NCBI RefSeq assembly: GCF_036345255.1
Contig: NZ_CP107783.1
Location: forward strand, 4,823,501 to 4,887,500
Direction: 5' to 3'
DNA length: 64,000 bases
Origin: Streptomyces sp. NBC_00569
GTDB lineage: Bacteria; Actinomycetota; Actinomycetes; Streptomycetales; Streptomycetaceae
In this document: positions 52,814 through 62,449 of the stretch, one piece after another
Numbering within the stretch: position 1 is the first letter of the stretch
How the letters are laid out: every line of letters begins with the position of its first letter
Notes under the pieces: generated by a model
What the model saw: the letters and a program-made list of their open reading frames with translations, nothing else
What the model was told of the DNA's origin: nothing
Databases searched by the model: none
Program-made: the position numbers and the translations under genes

Positions 52814-55360
52814 ATGGCATTCAATCACTTACCGGCAGGCGTGCACGACGCCTTAGGAGCATTGTCCGTCACGCCAGTGACACACTCGGTGCCGATGGCC
52901 AAGAATCACCGTCGCGGACAACCCACGCCGGACACCGCTTCCCGCCCCTCTCCAGGGGCGATTCTCGACCGGCTCACCTCGGGTCCGAGCCGGGCTTCGC
53001 GCATCACTCATACGGAGCACTTGCCCCCTCGACCGGGTCGTCATGCCGTATGGCCCGACCGCATCCGATCCGAGGTCATCGCCGCCATCCAGTCGGCCGG
53101 AATCGAGCATCCCTGGGCCCACCAGGCACTCGCTGCCGAGCACGCGATGGACGGCGAGTCGGTCGTCGTCTCCACCGGAACGGCCTCCGGAAAGTCCCTG
53201 GCGTACCTCGTCCCGGTGCTCTCCCGGCTCCTCGACGGCTCCGAGGCACCGAACGGGCGTGGCGCGACCGCGCTCTACCTCGCGCCGACGAAAGCCCTCG
53301 CCGCGGACCAGTGCCGATCGGTGAAGGAACTTTCACAACCGCTCGGCACGGCGATCCGCCCCGCGGTCTACGACGGCGACACCCCCGTCGAGGAACGCGA
53401 GTGGGTGCGGCAGTACGCCAACTACGTCCTGACCAACCCCGACATGCTGCACCGCGGGATATTGCCCTCACACCCCCGCTGGTCCTCCTTCCTCAAATCG
53501 CTCAAGTACGTCGTCATCGACGAGTGCCACACCTATCGCGGCGTCTTCGGGTCCCACGTCGCCCAGGTCCTGCGCCGTCTGCGCCGTCTGTGCGCCCGCT
53601 ACGGCTCGGAACCCGTGTTCCTGCTGGCGTCCGCCACCGCCGCCGACCCGGCCGTCGCTGCGGAGCGCCTGACGGGTCTCCCGGTCCTCGAGATCGCCGA
53701 CGACGCCTCGCCCCGCGGAGAGCTCGTCTTCGCCCTCTGGGAGCCCCCTCTCACCGATCTCCACGGCGAGAAGGGCGCCCCCGTCCGCCGCACCGCCACC
53801 GCCGAGACGGCGGACCTGTTGACCGACCTGACCGTGCAGGGCGTCCACTCCGTGGCCTTCGTACGCTCCCGGCGCGGCGCCGAGCTGATCTCGGTGATCG
53901 CCCAGGAACGCCTCGCCGAGATCGACCGCTCCCTCGCCCGCCGCGTCGCCGCCTACCGCGGCGGCTACCTGCCCGAGGAACGCCGCGCCCTCGAACGCGC
54001 CCTGCACTCCGGCGAACTCCTCGGCCTCGCCGCCACCACAGCTCTCGAACTCGGCATCGACGTCTCGGGGTTGGACGCCGTCGTCATCGCCGGCTATCCG
54101 GGTACCAGGGCATCGTTGTGGCAGCAGGCGGGCCGCGCGGGACGGTCGGGGCAGGGTGCGCTCGCCGTTCTCGTCGCCCGCGACGACCCACTGGACACCT
54201 ACCTCGTCCACCACCCCGAAGCCCTCTTCGACCAGCCGGTGGAGTCCACGGTCCTGGACCCCGACAATCCGTACGTCCTCGCCCCCCATCTGTGCGCGGC
54301 CGCCGCCGAACTCCCGCTCACCGACGACGACTTGCGCCTCTTCGGCTCGACGACCGCCGAGCTGCTCCCCCAGCTGGAGGAGGCGAAGCTGCTGCGCCGC
54401 CGCACCAAGGCCTGGCACTGGACCCGCCGCGAGCGCGCCGCCGATCTGACGGACATCCGCGGCGACGGCGGCAGCCCCGTACAGATCGTCGAGGCGGGTA
54501 CGGGACGCCTCCTGGGCACCGTGGACGCCGGCTCGGCTCACACGACCGTCCACGACGGCGCGGTCCACCTCCACCAGGGCCGCACATACCTCGTGAAGCA
54601 CCTGGACCTGGAGGACTCGGTCGCCCTCGTCGAGGAGGCCAACCCGACCTACTCGACCACCGCCCGCGACACCACCGCCATCTCCGTCCTGGAGACGGAC
54701 ATCGAAGTCCCCTGGGGCGACGGCCGGTTGTGCTACGGCTCCGTCGAAGTCACCAATCAGGTCGTCTCCTTCCTGCGCCGTCGCCTCATCACCGGCGAAG
54801 TCCTCGGCGAGACCAAACTCGACCTGCCTCCCCGCACCCTCCGCACCCGCGCCGTGTGGTGGACGGTGACGGAGGACCAACTCGACGCGGCCCGCGTGAA
54901 CCCGGAGATCCTCGGCGGCGCGCTCCACGCCGCCGAACACGCCTCCATCGGCATGCTGCCGCTGTTCGCCACCTGCGACCGCTGGGACATCGGCGGCGTC
55001 TCCATCCCGCTCCACCCGGACACCCTGCTGCCAACGGTCTTCGTGTACGACGGCCATCCCGGCGGGGCGGGGTTCGCGGAGCGTGCGTTCCACACGGCCC
55101 GTGAATGGCTGACGGCCACGCTCGAAGCGATCGCCTCCTGCGAGTGCGAGGCGGGCTGCCCGTCCTGCATCCAGTCCCCCAAGTGCGGCAACGGCAACGA
55201 CCCCCTCCACAAGCGTGGCGCGGTACGGCTGCTGAGGGTCCTGCTCAGGGACGCGCCATCGGCGGGGACGCCGCCGGCTGCGGCGGCCCCTGCGGCGCAG
55301 GCCGCGCCCGAGGTGCGGCCTGCATCGCAGGATCGGGAACCCGGTCAGGACGCCGATTGA
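52814..55360 (+). CDS. DEAD/DEAH-box helicase with DUF1998 (MrfA-like)
   Basis: An 848-residue SF2 helicase. Motif I VVSTGTASGKSLAYLVPV, motif II VIDECHTYRGVFGSHVAQ, motif III LASATAADP, motif VI QQAGRAGRSGQGALAVLV. The C-terminal DUF1998 has a four-cysteine zinc or iron site (CECEAGCPSCIQSPKCGNGN). It belongs with MrfA-type helicases linked to mitomycin C and other DNA-damage repair. The long Pro/Ala tail after residue 810 is variable. The start is MAFNHLPAGVHDALG; no strong ribosome binding site is visible. Confidence 0.94.
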   Translation: MAFNHLPAGVHDALGALSVTPVTHSVPMAKNHRRGQPTPDTASRPSPGAILDRLTSGPSRASRITHTEHLPPRPGRHAVWPDRIRSEVIAAIQSAGIEHPWAHQALAAEHAMDGESVVVSTGTASGKSLAYLVPVLSRLLDGSEAPNGRGATALYLAPTKALAADQCRSVKELSQPLGTAIRPAVYDGDTPVEEREWVRQYANYVLTNPDMLHRGILPSHPRWSSFLKSLKYVVIDECHTYRGVFGSHVAQVLRRLRRLCARYGSEPVFLLASATAADPAVAAERLTGLPVLEIADDASPRGELVFALWEPPLTDLHGEKGAPVRRTATAETADLLTDLTVQGVHSVAFVRSRRGAELISVIAQERLAEIDRSLARRVAAYRGGYLPEERRALERALHSGELLGLAATTALELGIDVSGLDAVVIAGYPGTRASLWQQAGRAGRSGQGALAVLVARDDPLDTYLVHHPEALFDQPVESTVLDPDNPYVLAPHLCAAAAELPLTDDDLRLFGSTTAELLPQLEEAKLLRRRTKAWHWTRRERAADLTDIRGDGGSPVQIVEAGTGRLLGTVDAGSAHTTVHDGAVHLHQGRTYLVKHLDLEDSVALVEEANPTYSTTARDTTAISVLETDIEVPWGDGRLCYGSVEVTNQVVSFLRRRLITGEVLGETKLDLPPRTLRTRAVWWTVTEDQLDAARVNPEILGGALHAAEHASIGMLPLFATCDRWDIGGVSIPLHPDTLLPTVFVYDGHPGGAGFAERAFHTAREWLTATLEAIASCECEAGCPSCIQSPKCGNGNDPLHKRGAVRLLRVLLRDAPSAGTPPAAAAPAAQAAPEVRPASQDREPGQDAD

Positions 55361-55435
55361 CTACTCTTGCGCGGCCCCTCACCCGGGATCGCGGCCCTTC
55401 ACCCGGGATCAGAGTGACCGGCCGGATCAGCCGGA

Positions 55436-55822
55436 TCAGCCCGGACCTGCCGGGTCGGTCGGGACCTCAGGTGACACCGGCCCCGCTGGCCCCGCCCGAG
55501 CCCTGGCCTCCGTCGTCAGCGGCGCCGAGCCGGCCGCCGCGGTGACATCGGAGACCTCTCCGTACACCGCACACCGCACGAGCCGCGTGCCCTGGGCGGC
55601 CGCCACCCTCGCCGCGTGGGCGCAGGCCTCCTTCCGGCCCTCCATCCAGTGGTCGGCGGCCGCGAGAGCCGCCAAGTCGGCTGCCCCGCCTGCCCGGTGG
55701 CGTACGACGACGGCCTGCCCCATGGTCAGTACGCATCCGAAGACCAGCCCGAGCGCGGCCATCGCCATCACTGCCCACACGGTCGCGGAACCCCGGTCCT
55801 CAGGCTTCCTCCGCCACCTCAT
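55436..55822 (-). CDS. TadE-like (Rv3654c-family) pilus-assembly protein
   Basis: A 128-residue protein with a short basic start, a prepilin-like hydrophobic segment (GSATVWAVMAMAALGLVFGC) and an outer domain with a cysteine pair (EACAHAARVAAAQGTRLVRC). It is the last gene of the leftward Tad operon; its ATG overlaps the stop of the TadE gene. The Ala/Gly/Pro-rich end may be extended by repeats. Probably a minor pilin of the Flp/Tad machine. Confidence 0.87.
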   Translation of the reverse strand: MRWRRKPEDRGSATVWAVMAMAALGLVFGCVLTMGQAVVVRHRAGGAADLAALAAADHWMEGRKEACAHAARVAAAQGTRLVRCAVYGEVSDVTAAAGSAPLTTEARARAGPAGPVSPEVPTDPAGPG

Positions 55823-56274
55823 GACTCATCCACCGCCCCTGCTGTCCCGGCTGCCTCGTCCGCCTCAGCGCTCCCCACCGGCTCCTCAGCCGACCCCACC
55901 GTCTCCTCTGCCAATGCCACAGCGTCGGCCCTCAGATGGATGTTCAGCACCCCCGGCCCGGGCGCGGCGGCCTCGACGGCGACGCGGACCAGGTCACCCT
56001 CCCGGCTCACGGCGACCTTCGCGCCACGCGGCGCGACCCTCTTCGCCGTCTCCACGGCCGACCCCTGCGGGTCCTGGCGGGCGAGCGCCCTGGCGCCCGC
56101 CCTGGCCGCGTCCACGCACTGGATCTGCGCGGACGCTGCCATCAGCGCCCAGACCAGCGCCAGCGTGAAGGTCACGAGCACCGGCAGCACCACGGCTGCC
56201 TCCGCCGTCACGAACCCCCGGTCACCGGCACGCCGCTCACCGGCCCTTCGCCTGCGCGGGCCGGCCCTACCCAT
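55819..56274 (-). CDS. TadE-family minor pilin
   Basis: A 151-residue protein with the TadE prepilin motif (RGFVTAEAAVVLPVLVTFTL, G then E after six residues) and one transmembrane helix, then a region with VDAARAGARALARQDPQG. TadE proteins are cleaved by a prepilin peptidase and help assemble Flp pili. It overlaps its neighbours by 4 and 8 bases, so translation is coupled. The C-terminal third is Ala/Glu-rich. Confidence 0.9.
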   Translation of the reverse strand: MGRAGPRRRRAGERRAGDRGFVTAEAAVVLPVLVTFTLALVWALMAASAQIQCVDAARAGARALARQDPQGSAVETAKRVAPRGAKVAVSREGDLVRVAVEAAAPGPGVLNIHLRADAVALAEETVGSAEEPVGSAEADEAAGTAGAVDES

Positions 56275-56482
56275 GGAGCGCCCTCTCGACGATGCCCTGC
56301 AGCGCGGCCTGCACCTGTCCGCTGGTCAGCACCTTCAGCAGCAGCCCGGCGAACCCGACCGCCGCGATCAGCCCCATCGCGTACTCGGACGTGACCATCC
56401 CCGCGTCCCGCCTCGCCGCACGCATCCGACGCACCCACATCCCGGCACGCGCCCGCATCACTCCGTACATCCCAACCCCCAT
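56267..56482 (-). CDS. Flp-type pilin (DUF4244)
   Basis: A 71-residue protein with the DUF4244 pilin motif: DAGMVTSEYAMGLIAAVGFA, where the processing site is followed by Glu at +5, and one hydrophobic helix ending LLLKVLTS. It is the best candidate for the major pilus subunit of this locus. It lies between the TadC and TadE genes. Confidence 0.9.
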   Translation of the reverse strand: MGVGMYGVMRARAGMWVRRMRAARRDAGMVTSEYAMGLIAAVGFAGLLLKVLTSGQVQAALQGIVERALHG

Positions 56483-56592
56483 GAAGTTCCTCGAAGTTCC
56501 TCTGACGTTCGTTCCTCACCGGCCGACGCCCACATGGCGTGCACCGAACTCGGACCGGGTCACGCACCGGCCCGGGCCGCCCCCTCGGCCTC

Positions 56593-57378
56593 TCACCGAC
56601 CTCCCAACAGCCCGCCGGCCACCCCGATCACCACGGGCAGCACTCCGATGGCCACGAACGCGGGCAGGAAACACAGGCCCACCGGCGCCGTGATCAGCAC
56701 GGCCGCCCGGCGTGCCACCGCGGCGGTCGCTCGCCCTCGCTCGGCCCGGGCCTCCGCGGCCAGCCGCGCCACCGGCTCCGCGGCCGGGGCACCCGAATCA
56801 CCGGCCCGCTCAAGAAGCCCGGCCAGCGCACCGGCCCCGGGTATCGACGCCAACTGCCGCCACGCGGCGCGCGGTTCGCCGCCGAGCCGCACCTGGGCCG
56901 CGCCCCGTGCCAGCACCTCCCCGACCGGCCCGCCCAGCGACTCCCCCACCGCCCTCGCCGCCCTCACGGGATCGGCGCCGGCGGCGATGCACGCGGCCAG
57001 CAGATCAGCGGCCAAGGGCAGCTGCCGACGCGCCTGTGCGTGAGCGGCCTCCGAGGACGACGCCACGTCGGCCGCCGCGCGTGTCCTTCGCCTCCACCGC
57101 CACACCCCGAACGCCGCGACCAGCCCCAGACCCAGCCCGGCCGCCCCGCCCACCAGCACGTATCCGGCACACACCGCCCCCATTGACGGCCCCCACCGGC
57201 CGACGGCGCCCCGGACATCCACACCCCGCCCCGCAGGCTTCTCAGCCACGGCCTCCAGCACCGCGCTCAACCTCCGCAGCAGCGCCCGTTCCCTGCGACG
57301 TACCGCCACCTCGTGCACGACCCACCCCAAAGCCGCCACGACGCACAGCACGAGCCCCAGCCTGTGGACAACGTTCAT
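56593..57378 (-). CDS. tadC: TadC-like type II secretion F-domain protein
   Basis: A 261-residue inner-membrane platform protein: N-terminal transmembrane helix, middle segment, a T2SSF domain near 120-210 (LPLAADLLAACIAAGADPVR) and a final hydrophobic segment (LCFLPAFVAIGVLPVVIGVA). ATG 57378 has GGAGGAGCG upstream; it overlaps the TadB stop by ATGA. The frame is open further upstream but without family character. Paired with TadB, it anchors the assembly ATPase. Confidence 0.92.
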   Translation of the reverse strand: MNVVHRLGLVLCVVAALGWVVHEVAVRRRERALLRRLSAVLEAVAEKPAGRGVDVRGAVGRWGPSMGAVCAGYVLVGGAAGLGLGLVAAFGVWRWRRRTRAAADVASSSEAAHAQARRQLPLAADLLAACIAAGADPVRAARAVGESLGGPVGEVLARGAAQVRLGGEPRAAWRQLASIPGAGALAGLLERAGDSGAPAAEPVARLAAEARAERGRATAAVARRAAVLITAPVGLCFLPAFVAIGVLPVVIGVAGGLLGGR

Positions 57379-58298
57379 CGCTCCTCCGCTCCCCGTACGA
57401 TCCGCAGCGCCCACCACAGCCCCGCCGCCTCCAACACCCCACCGACCAGTAGGCACCCGAACCCCGCACCGGTGTGCAAAAGCACCCTCAACGGCCGCGC
57501 CCCGAGCACACTCCCGAGCAACAGCCCCAGAACGGGAAGCCCCGCGAGCATCACCGCCGTCGATCGCGCCCCGGCCAACTGGGCGCGCAGATCCGCCCTC
57601 TGGTCCCGCTCGGCCCGCAACGCCCCCGCGAGGCGCTCCAGCCCGGCCGCGAGCCCGGCACCCCGGTCCACCGCCACTCGCCAGCACGCCGCGAGCCCCA
57701 ACATCCCCTCGGCCCCCGGCTCCCGCGCCGCCTCCCGCAGGGCCCCAGGCACGTCCCCACCGAACCGGGCAGCAGCCACCACCGCCCCATCGCCGGCGCG
57801 CGAGCCGCCCACGCCCGCTCTCGTCTCGCCCTCCTCACGAACCGCCACGATCAGCGCCTCCCCCGGCTGCCGCCCCGCCCGCACCTCCCCCGCCAGCACC
57901 CCGCACAGCGAGATCACCGCGTCCGCCCGACGCTCCCGCACCCGTCGCGCCTCCCGGTCCCGCCGCACCCGCGCCGCCAGGGGCACCCCCGCCGCGCTCA
58001 CCACCAGCGGCACCAAGGACGCCCCGAGGACCGCGACCACGGCTCCTGAGACCAGCACCCACCACTCCCACCGCTCCCGCCACCGCGCCCAACCCTCACG
58101 CCACGCCCGCGCACCCCACGGCACACCGCCGTCGGAACCCAGCAGCTCCCTCGCCCGCCGCACCTCCCGCCCGTGCCCACCACCGGCAACCCAGACCGCG
58201 GCCCCCACACAGACCAGAGCCGCCCCACCACCAGGCCCCACACCGACCCCCACCGCCCCAACTCCAGCCACAACAACCGCTCCCTCCACGGACATCAC
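57375..58298 (-). CDS. tadB: TadB-like type II secretion F-domain protein
   Basis: A 307-residue membrane protein with N-terminal helices (SVEGAVVVAGVGAVGVGVGP), a T2SSF domain near 140-270 (EAREPGAEGMLGLAACWRVA, LAGALRAERDQRADLRAQLA) and C-terminal helices. It partners TadC. The start is GTG 58298 or the adjacent ATG 58295. It lies 92 bp after TadA in the same operon. Confidence 0.92.
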   Translation of the reverse strand: MMSVEGAVVVAGVGAVGVGVGPGGGAALVCVGAAVWVAGGGHGREVRRARELLGSDGGVPWGARAWREGWARWRERWEWWVLVSGAVVAVLGASLVPLVVSAAGVPLAARVRRDREARRVRERRADAVISLCGVLAGEVRAGRQPGEALIVAVREEGETRAGVGGSRAGDGAVVAAARFGGDVPGALREAAREPGAEGMLGLAACWRVAVDRGAGLAAGLERLAGALRAERDQRADLRAQLAGARSTAVMLAGLPVLGLLLGSVLGARPLRVLLHTGAGFGCLLVGGVLEAAGLWWALRIVRGAEER

Positions 58299-58390
58299 CC
58301 CTCATCAACCCCCGCCCTGCCCAAAGCCCCGCGCCGCCCAGCCACCCCGGCCAACCCCCACACCCGCCCCACTCCAGCCCCGACACACGC

Positions 58391-59599
58391 CTAACCCCCC
58401 TCCGCGAACTCCCCGAGCAACCCCCGCAACCGCCCCCACCCCCGCTCCCGTACGAACTCCCCCTCGCCCCACCGCAGCGCAGGCACCGTGACCACCCAGC
58501 CCGCCGCGTCGCGTTCCAGAACATGGACCTCGGCGATGCGACGACGGCCCCTCCGGTCCCGTACGAGGTGGAGAACCACCGACAGGGCCGCCGCCAACTG
58601 GCTGTGCAGGGCGCCGCGATCGAGGCCGGCCGCCGTCCCCAGGGCCTCTAGGCGGGCGGGCACATCATGGGCGGCGTTCGCGTGGACCGTGCCGCAGCCC
58701 CCTTCGTGGCCCGTGTTCAGCGCGGCGAGGAGCGCCACCACCTCCGGGCCCCGCACCTCGCCCACCACAAGGCGGTCCGGCCGCATGCGCAGCGCCTGAC
58801 GTACCAGGTCGTCCAGGGCCACGAGCCCCGCCCCTTCCTGGTTGGCCGACCGCGCCTCGAGCCGCACCACATGCGGATGGTCGGGCCGCAGCTCGGCGGA
58901 GTCCTCGGCGAGCACCACGCGCTCGCCCGGCCCCACCAGGCCGAGCAACGCGCTCAGGAGCGTCGTCTTCCCGGACCCCGTACCGCCGCTGATCAGGAAG
59001 GACAGCCGGGCGTCGAGAAGAGCCCGAAGCACTCGGTCCCCGCCGGGCGGCACCGTGCCCGCCGTCACGAGCTCCTCCAGCGTGAAGGCACGCGGCCGCA
59101 CCACCCGCAGCGACAGGCACGCGCAGCCGACGGCGACGGGCGGCAGGACGGCGTGCAGCCGGGTACCGTCCGGCAGCCGGGCGTCGACCCACGGCCTCGC
59201 GTCGTCCAGGCGCCGCCCGGCCACCGCCGCGAGCCGCTGCGCGAGCCTGCGCACGGATGAGGTGCTCTCGAACGCGATGCCCGTCAGCTCAAGGCCACCG
59301 CCCCGATCCACCCACACCCGGTCGGGTGCGGATACCAGCACGTCGGTCACCGAGGGGTCGGCGAGCAGAGGTTCAAGTGGTCCCGTGCCCACGAGTTCGG
59401 AGCGCAACTGACCGGCCGCACCCAGCACTTCGGCGTCCCCGAGGAGCTTGCCTTGGGCCCTGAGCGCCTCCGCCACCCGTGCCGGGGTCGCCTCCGCGCC
59501 GTTCTCCGCGAGCCACTGCCGCACCCCGTCCAACATGCGCGCGCCCACGACCCCACTCACGCGCCGCCCACCGTCATCACCGACCACACCCGTACTCAC
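58391..59599 (-). CDS. tadA: TadA/CpaF-type pilus assembly ATPase
   Basis: A 402-residue secretion ATPase from the chosen start. N-terminal all-helical domain, then Walker A SFLISGGTGSGKTTLLSALL, an Asp box ERVVLAEDSAEL, Walker B and His box (ALRMRPDRLVVGEVRGPEVV, LNTGHEGGCGTVHAN). It powers pilus assembly. GTG 59599 (STGVVGDDGGRR) or a GTG further in (SGVVGARMLDGVR) may be the start; the frame is open to 59659. Confidence 0.92.
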   Translation of the reverse strand: MSTGVVGDDGGRRVSGVVGARMLDGVRQWLAENGAEATPARVAEALRAQGKLLGDAEVLGAAGQLRSELVGTGPLEPLLADPSVTDVLVSAPDRVWVDRGGGLELTGIAFESTSSVRRLAQRLAAVAGRRLDDARPWVDARLPDGTRLHAVLPPVAVGCACLSLRVVRPRAFTLEELVTAGTVPPGGDRVLRALLDARLSFLISGGTGSGKTTLLSALLGLVGPGERVVLAEDSAELRPDHPHVVRLEARSANQEGAGLVALDDLVRQALRMRPDRLVVGEVRGPEVVALLAALNTGHEGGCGTVHANAAHDVPARLEALGTAAGLDRGALHSQLAAALSVVLHLVRDRRGRRRIAEVHVLERDAAGWVVTVPALRWGEGEFVRERGWGRLRGLLGEFAEGG

Positions 59600-59751
59600 A
59601 GCCCACCCCCGTCGACCCGCCACACCCACAGCGCACCCGCAGCACACCCGCACCCGCACTCACAACCACGCCCACATGCCGACCACCGAACCCCCGCGTC
59701 CCGCCCGCGCCCAAGCCCACATGCCGACCACCGCGCCTCCACACCCCGCCC

Positions 59752-60870
59752 TCACGCCCCACTTCCCTCAGCCGCCACGAGCGGCACCCGCTCCCAAAAG
59801 GCCGTGCAGAACCGGGCGAGCGGCCCCCGGGCCGCACCACCCGGCGGCAGTCCGCCGCCATCGGCCGCCAACAGCGCACCCTCCGCCGGAAGTTCACCGA
59901 CAAGCGGAAGCCCGAGAAGCCGTGCGACCTCCTCCGGATCGAGGAGGCCGGCCGCCCCGCGCGAAGGCCCCACGACCACGCGCAGGTCACGCAGCACCAT
60001 CCCCACGCCGGAGGCGACCCGTTTCGCCGCCGCGACGGCCCTCAGCTCCGGTGGCACCACGAGCAGCCCCAGATCCAGCTGGGCCAGCGCCTCGGCCGCC
60101 CCTTCGTCGACCCGGCGCGGCAGATCCACCACCACCGCTCCGCCCCGCCGCCGTGCAGCGGCCAGCACCGCCCGTACGGCTTCGGGTGGGACCGCCACCG
60201 TGTCGCCCCGGTCCCAGCTCAGTACCCGCAGGGCGTGCAGCTCGGGCAGCGACTCCTCCAGCGCACCCCCCGCGACCCGCCCCCGCGACTCCGCGAACGC
60301 CGGCCACCGCATCCCTTCCGCGGCTTCCCCGCCGAGCAGCACGTCGAGCCCGCCGCCGAGCGGATCCGCGTCGACGAGGAGTGTGCGCCGCCCGGTCCTC
60401 GCCGACGTCACGGCGAGCGCGCACGCCAGCGTGGACGCCCCGGCACCGCCTCGCCCGCCGATCACCCCGACGGTGAGCGCGGGCCTCCCCACGCCTTCGG
60501 CCACGTCGGCGATCCGGTCCATCAGCCACTGCTCGCCGTCCGGCAGCATCAGCACATGGTCGGCGCCGATCTCGACGGCCCGCCGCCACACCCCCGAATC
60601 GTCCTGATCACGCCCCACCAGCACGACACCACGTCGCCGCGCCACACCCCGTACCCGCTCGACCGCGTCGTCCCCGACGAGCACCAGCGGCGCCGATTCC
60701 CAGCTTCCTCTGCGCTCCGGCACCCCGTGATGGACCTCGGGCCGCGCGCCGGCCGCGGCGCACAGCCGCAGCAGGTCGTCCAGCAGGTCCACGTCCTCGG
60801 TCACGATCAGCGGTGTGCGCCGCCGCCCGTCGGCGACCGGTGCCCGGTCGCATGTGATGGCTCCCGCCAC
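59752..60870 (-). CDS. CpaE/TadZ-type localisation ATPase (septum-site-determining protein)
   Basis: A 372-residue protein with a receiver-like N-terminal half and a ParA/MinD fold near 135. The P-loop reads VIGGRGGAGASTLACALAVT, so both Walker lysines are replaced, a feature of actinobacterial TadZ/Ssd. The sequence ends FCTAFWERVPLVAAEGSG. It positions the pilus machine and is the first gene of the leftward Tad operon. GTG 60870 follows GAGGGGGCGG. Confidence 0.92.
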   Translation of the reverse strand: MAGAITCDRAPVADGRRRTPLIVTEDVDLLDDLLRLCAAAGARPEVHHGVPERRGSWESAPLVLVGDDAVERVRGVARRRGVVLVGRDQDDSGVWRRAVEIGADHVLMLPDGEQWLMDRIADVAEGVGRPALTVGVIGGRGGAGASTLACALAVTSARTGRRTLLVDADPLGGGLDVLLGGEAAEGMRWPAFAESRGRVAGGALEESLPELHALRVLSWDRGDTVAVPPEAVRAVLAAARRRGGAVVVDLPRRVDEGAAEALAQLDLGLLVVPPELRAVAAAKRVASGVGMVLRDLRVVVGPSRGAAGLLDPEEVARLLGLPLVGELPAEGALLAADGGGLPPGGAARGPLARFCTAFWERVPLVAAEGSGA

Positions 60871-61258
60871 GATTTCCGCCCCCTCGCTCGCTGCCCCGCT
60901 CGCACCTGCGAGCCGGCCACTCCCCTCGCGCAGCCGGACCCGGCCGACAGCCCTACCGACTGCCCGACCGGCAAACGGAACCGGTAATGAACACCGGTCC
61001 CGACTTCGCGAGTGGAATCACCGTGCAGCGATCCCGGAAATCGTGTGGATCTTGGTCAATTACTGTGGACAAGAGAGTGCTTGTGAATATCCCCATCACC
61101 CATACCGGTGACATCACTTGTGCCGTCTAGGGCGACCGCTCAACTACTCTCTCCACACCTTCCGCAGAGCAGCCTCTCGACTACACACGGTGACGTAGAT
61201 CGGGCGCGAGGTGGCGTCCGTCGGAAGCGCGTCGCGGGGCGACAGAAGGATGGAGAAC

Positions 61259-61366
61259 GCAAAAGTCCGGACCCGAAGTGGGTCCGGACATGCGACGACC
61301 CCCGCCGGGGGGGAGAGCGGGGGTCGTCCCCACGGTCCGACTCGGGGGGGGAGGAGCCAGACCGGG
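61259..61366 (-). ncRNA. 6C-type small RNA
   Basis: Minus strand: a first hairpin with arms GGTCTGGCTC/GAGTCGGACC and a C-rich loop (61334-61363), a second with 12-bp arms GACGACCCCCGC/GCGGGGGTCGTC and a C-run loop (61294-61328), then a terminator (GTCCGGACCC-ACTTC-GGGTCCGGAC-TTTT, 61261-61289). Two hairpins with runs of at least six C are the definition of actinobacterial 6C RNA, also described near this locus in S. coelicolor. Ends are approximate. The rest of 60871-61476 shows no gene. Confidence 0.9.
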
Positions 61367-61476
61367 TTAGCACGGTCGCGAACGATCCGTGACTTCCATG
61401 GTGTACCCGAGAGCCTTCTCAGGCAAACCCACGCGCCAGAGCTTACGCCGAATGGTGGGCGCCTATGCTCAGGCTC

Positions 61477-62310
61477 GTGGAAAACCACTCCTTGACCCAC
61501 TCGATGCCTCGCACTGCCGCGTTCTTTGACCTGGACAAGACGGTCATTGCGAAGTCGAGCACGCTCACCTTCAGCAAGTCGTTCTACCAAGGCGGGCTGA
61601 TCAACCGCAGGGCGGTACTACGGACCGCGTACGCGCAGTTCGTGTTCCTCTCCGGCGGCGCCGACCACGACCAGATGGAGCGGATGCGCGAGTACCTCTC
61701 GGCACTGTGCCGCGGGTGGAACGTGCAGCAGGTGAAGGAGATCGTCGCCGAGACGCTCCACGACCTGATCGACCCGATCATCTACGACGAGGCCGCGTCG
61801 CTCATCGAGGAGCACCACACCGCGGGGCGCGACGTGGTGATCGTCTCCACGTCCGGCGCGGAGGTCGTCGAGCCGATCGGCGAACTCCTCGGCGCGGACC
61901 GAGTGGTGGCCACGCGCATGGTGGTGGGCGCCGACGGCTGCTTCACGGGCGAGGTGGAGTACTACGCGTACGGGCCGACGAAGGCGGAGGCGATCGAGGA
62001 GCTCGCCCGGTCCGAGGGGTACGACCTCTCACGCTGCTACGCGTACAGCGACTCGGTGACCGATGTGCCGATGCTGAAGGCTGTCGGCCACCCCTTCGCG
62101 GTCAATCCGGACCGGGCACTCCGCCGTGAGGCGCTCGCGCGCGAGTGGCCGATTCTCGACTTCAACCGGCCTGTCCGACTCAAGCAGCGGCTGCCCACTC
62201 TGTCCGCGCCGTCGCGGCCCGCCCTCGTCGCGGCCGCCGCCGTCGGCGCCGCGGCGGCCACCGCGGGCCTGGTCTGGTACGCCAGCCGCCGACGCGCCAC
62301 GGCCGGCTGA
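61477..62310 (+). CDS. HAD-superfamily hydrolase (SerB-like, IB family)
   Basis: A 277-residue phosphatase-fold protein. Motif I AAFFDLDKTVIAKSSTLTF, motif II VVIVSTSGAEVVEPIG, motif III/IV YAYSDSVTDVPMLKAVGHPF. A C-terminal hydrophobic helix (PALVAAAAVGAAAATAGLVW) with basic end suggests membrane anchoring. GTG 61477 lies seven bases after TATGCT, which would give a nearly leaderless mRNA; ATG 61504 is an alternative start. The substrate is unknown. Confidence 0.92.
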   Translation: MENHSLTHSMPRTAAFFDLDKTVIAKSSTLTFSKSFYQGGLINRRAVLRTAYAQFVFLSGGADHDQMERMREYLSALCRGWNVQQVKEIVAETLHDLIDPIIYDEAASLIEEHHTAGRDVVIVSTSGAEVVEPIGELLGADRVVATRMVVGADGCFTGEVEYYAYGPTKAEAIEELARSEGYDLSRCYAYSDSVTDVPMLKAVGHPFAVNPDRALRREALAREWPILDFNRPVRLKQRLPTLSAPSRPALVAAAAVGAAAATAGLVWYASRRRATAG

Positions 62311-62449
62311 CCGGCCCCTTTGCGAAGGCCCGCCACACGGCCGCCGAACAGACCCGCACTCGGCTGCCCGCTTTACCCCTGATTGAACCTAAAAGTAAAG
62401 AAGTACGGCCAGGGGTTTCGCTTCCTCGACACCTGGAGTACAAATAAGG

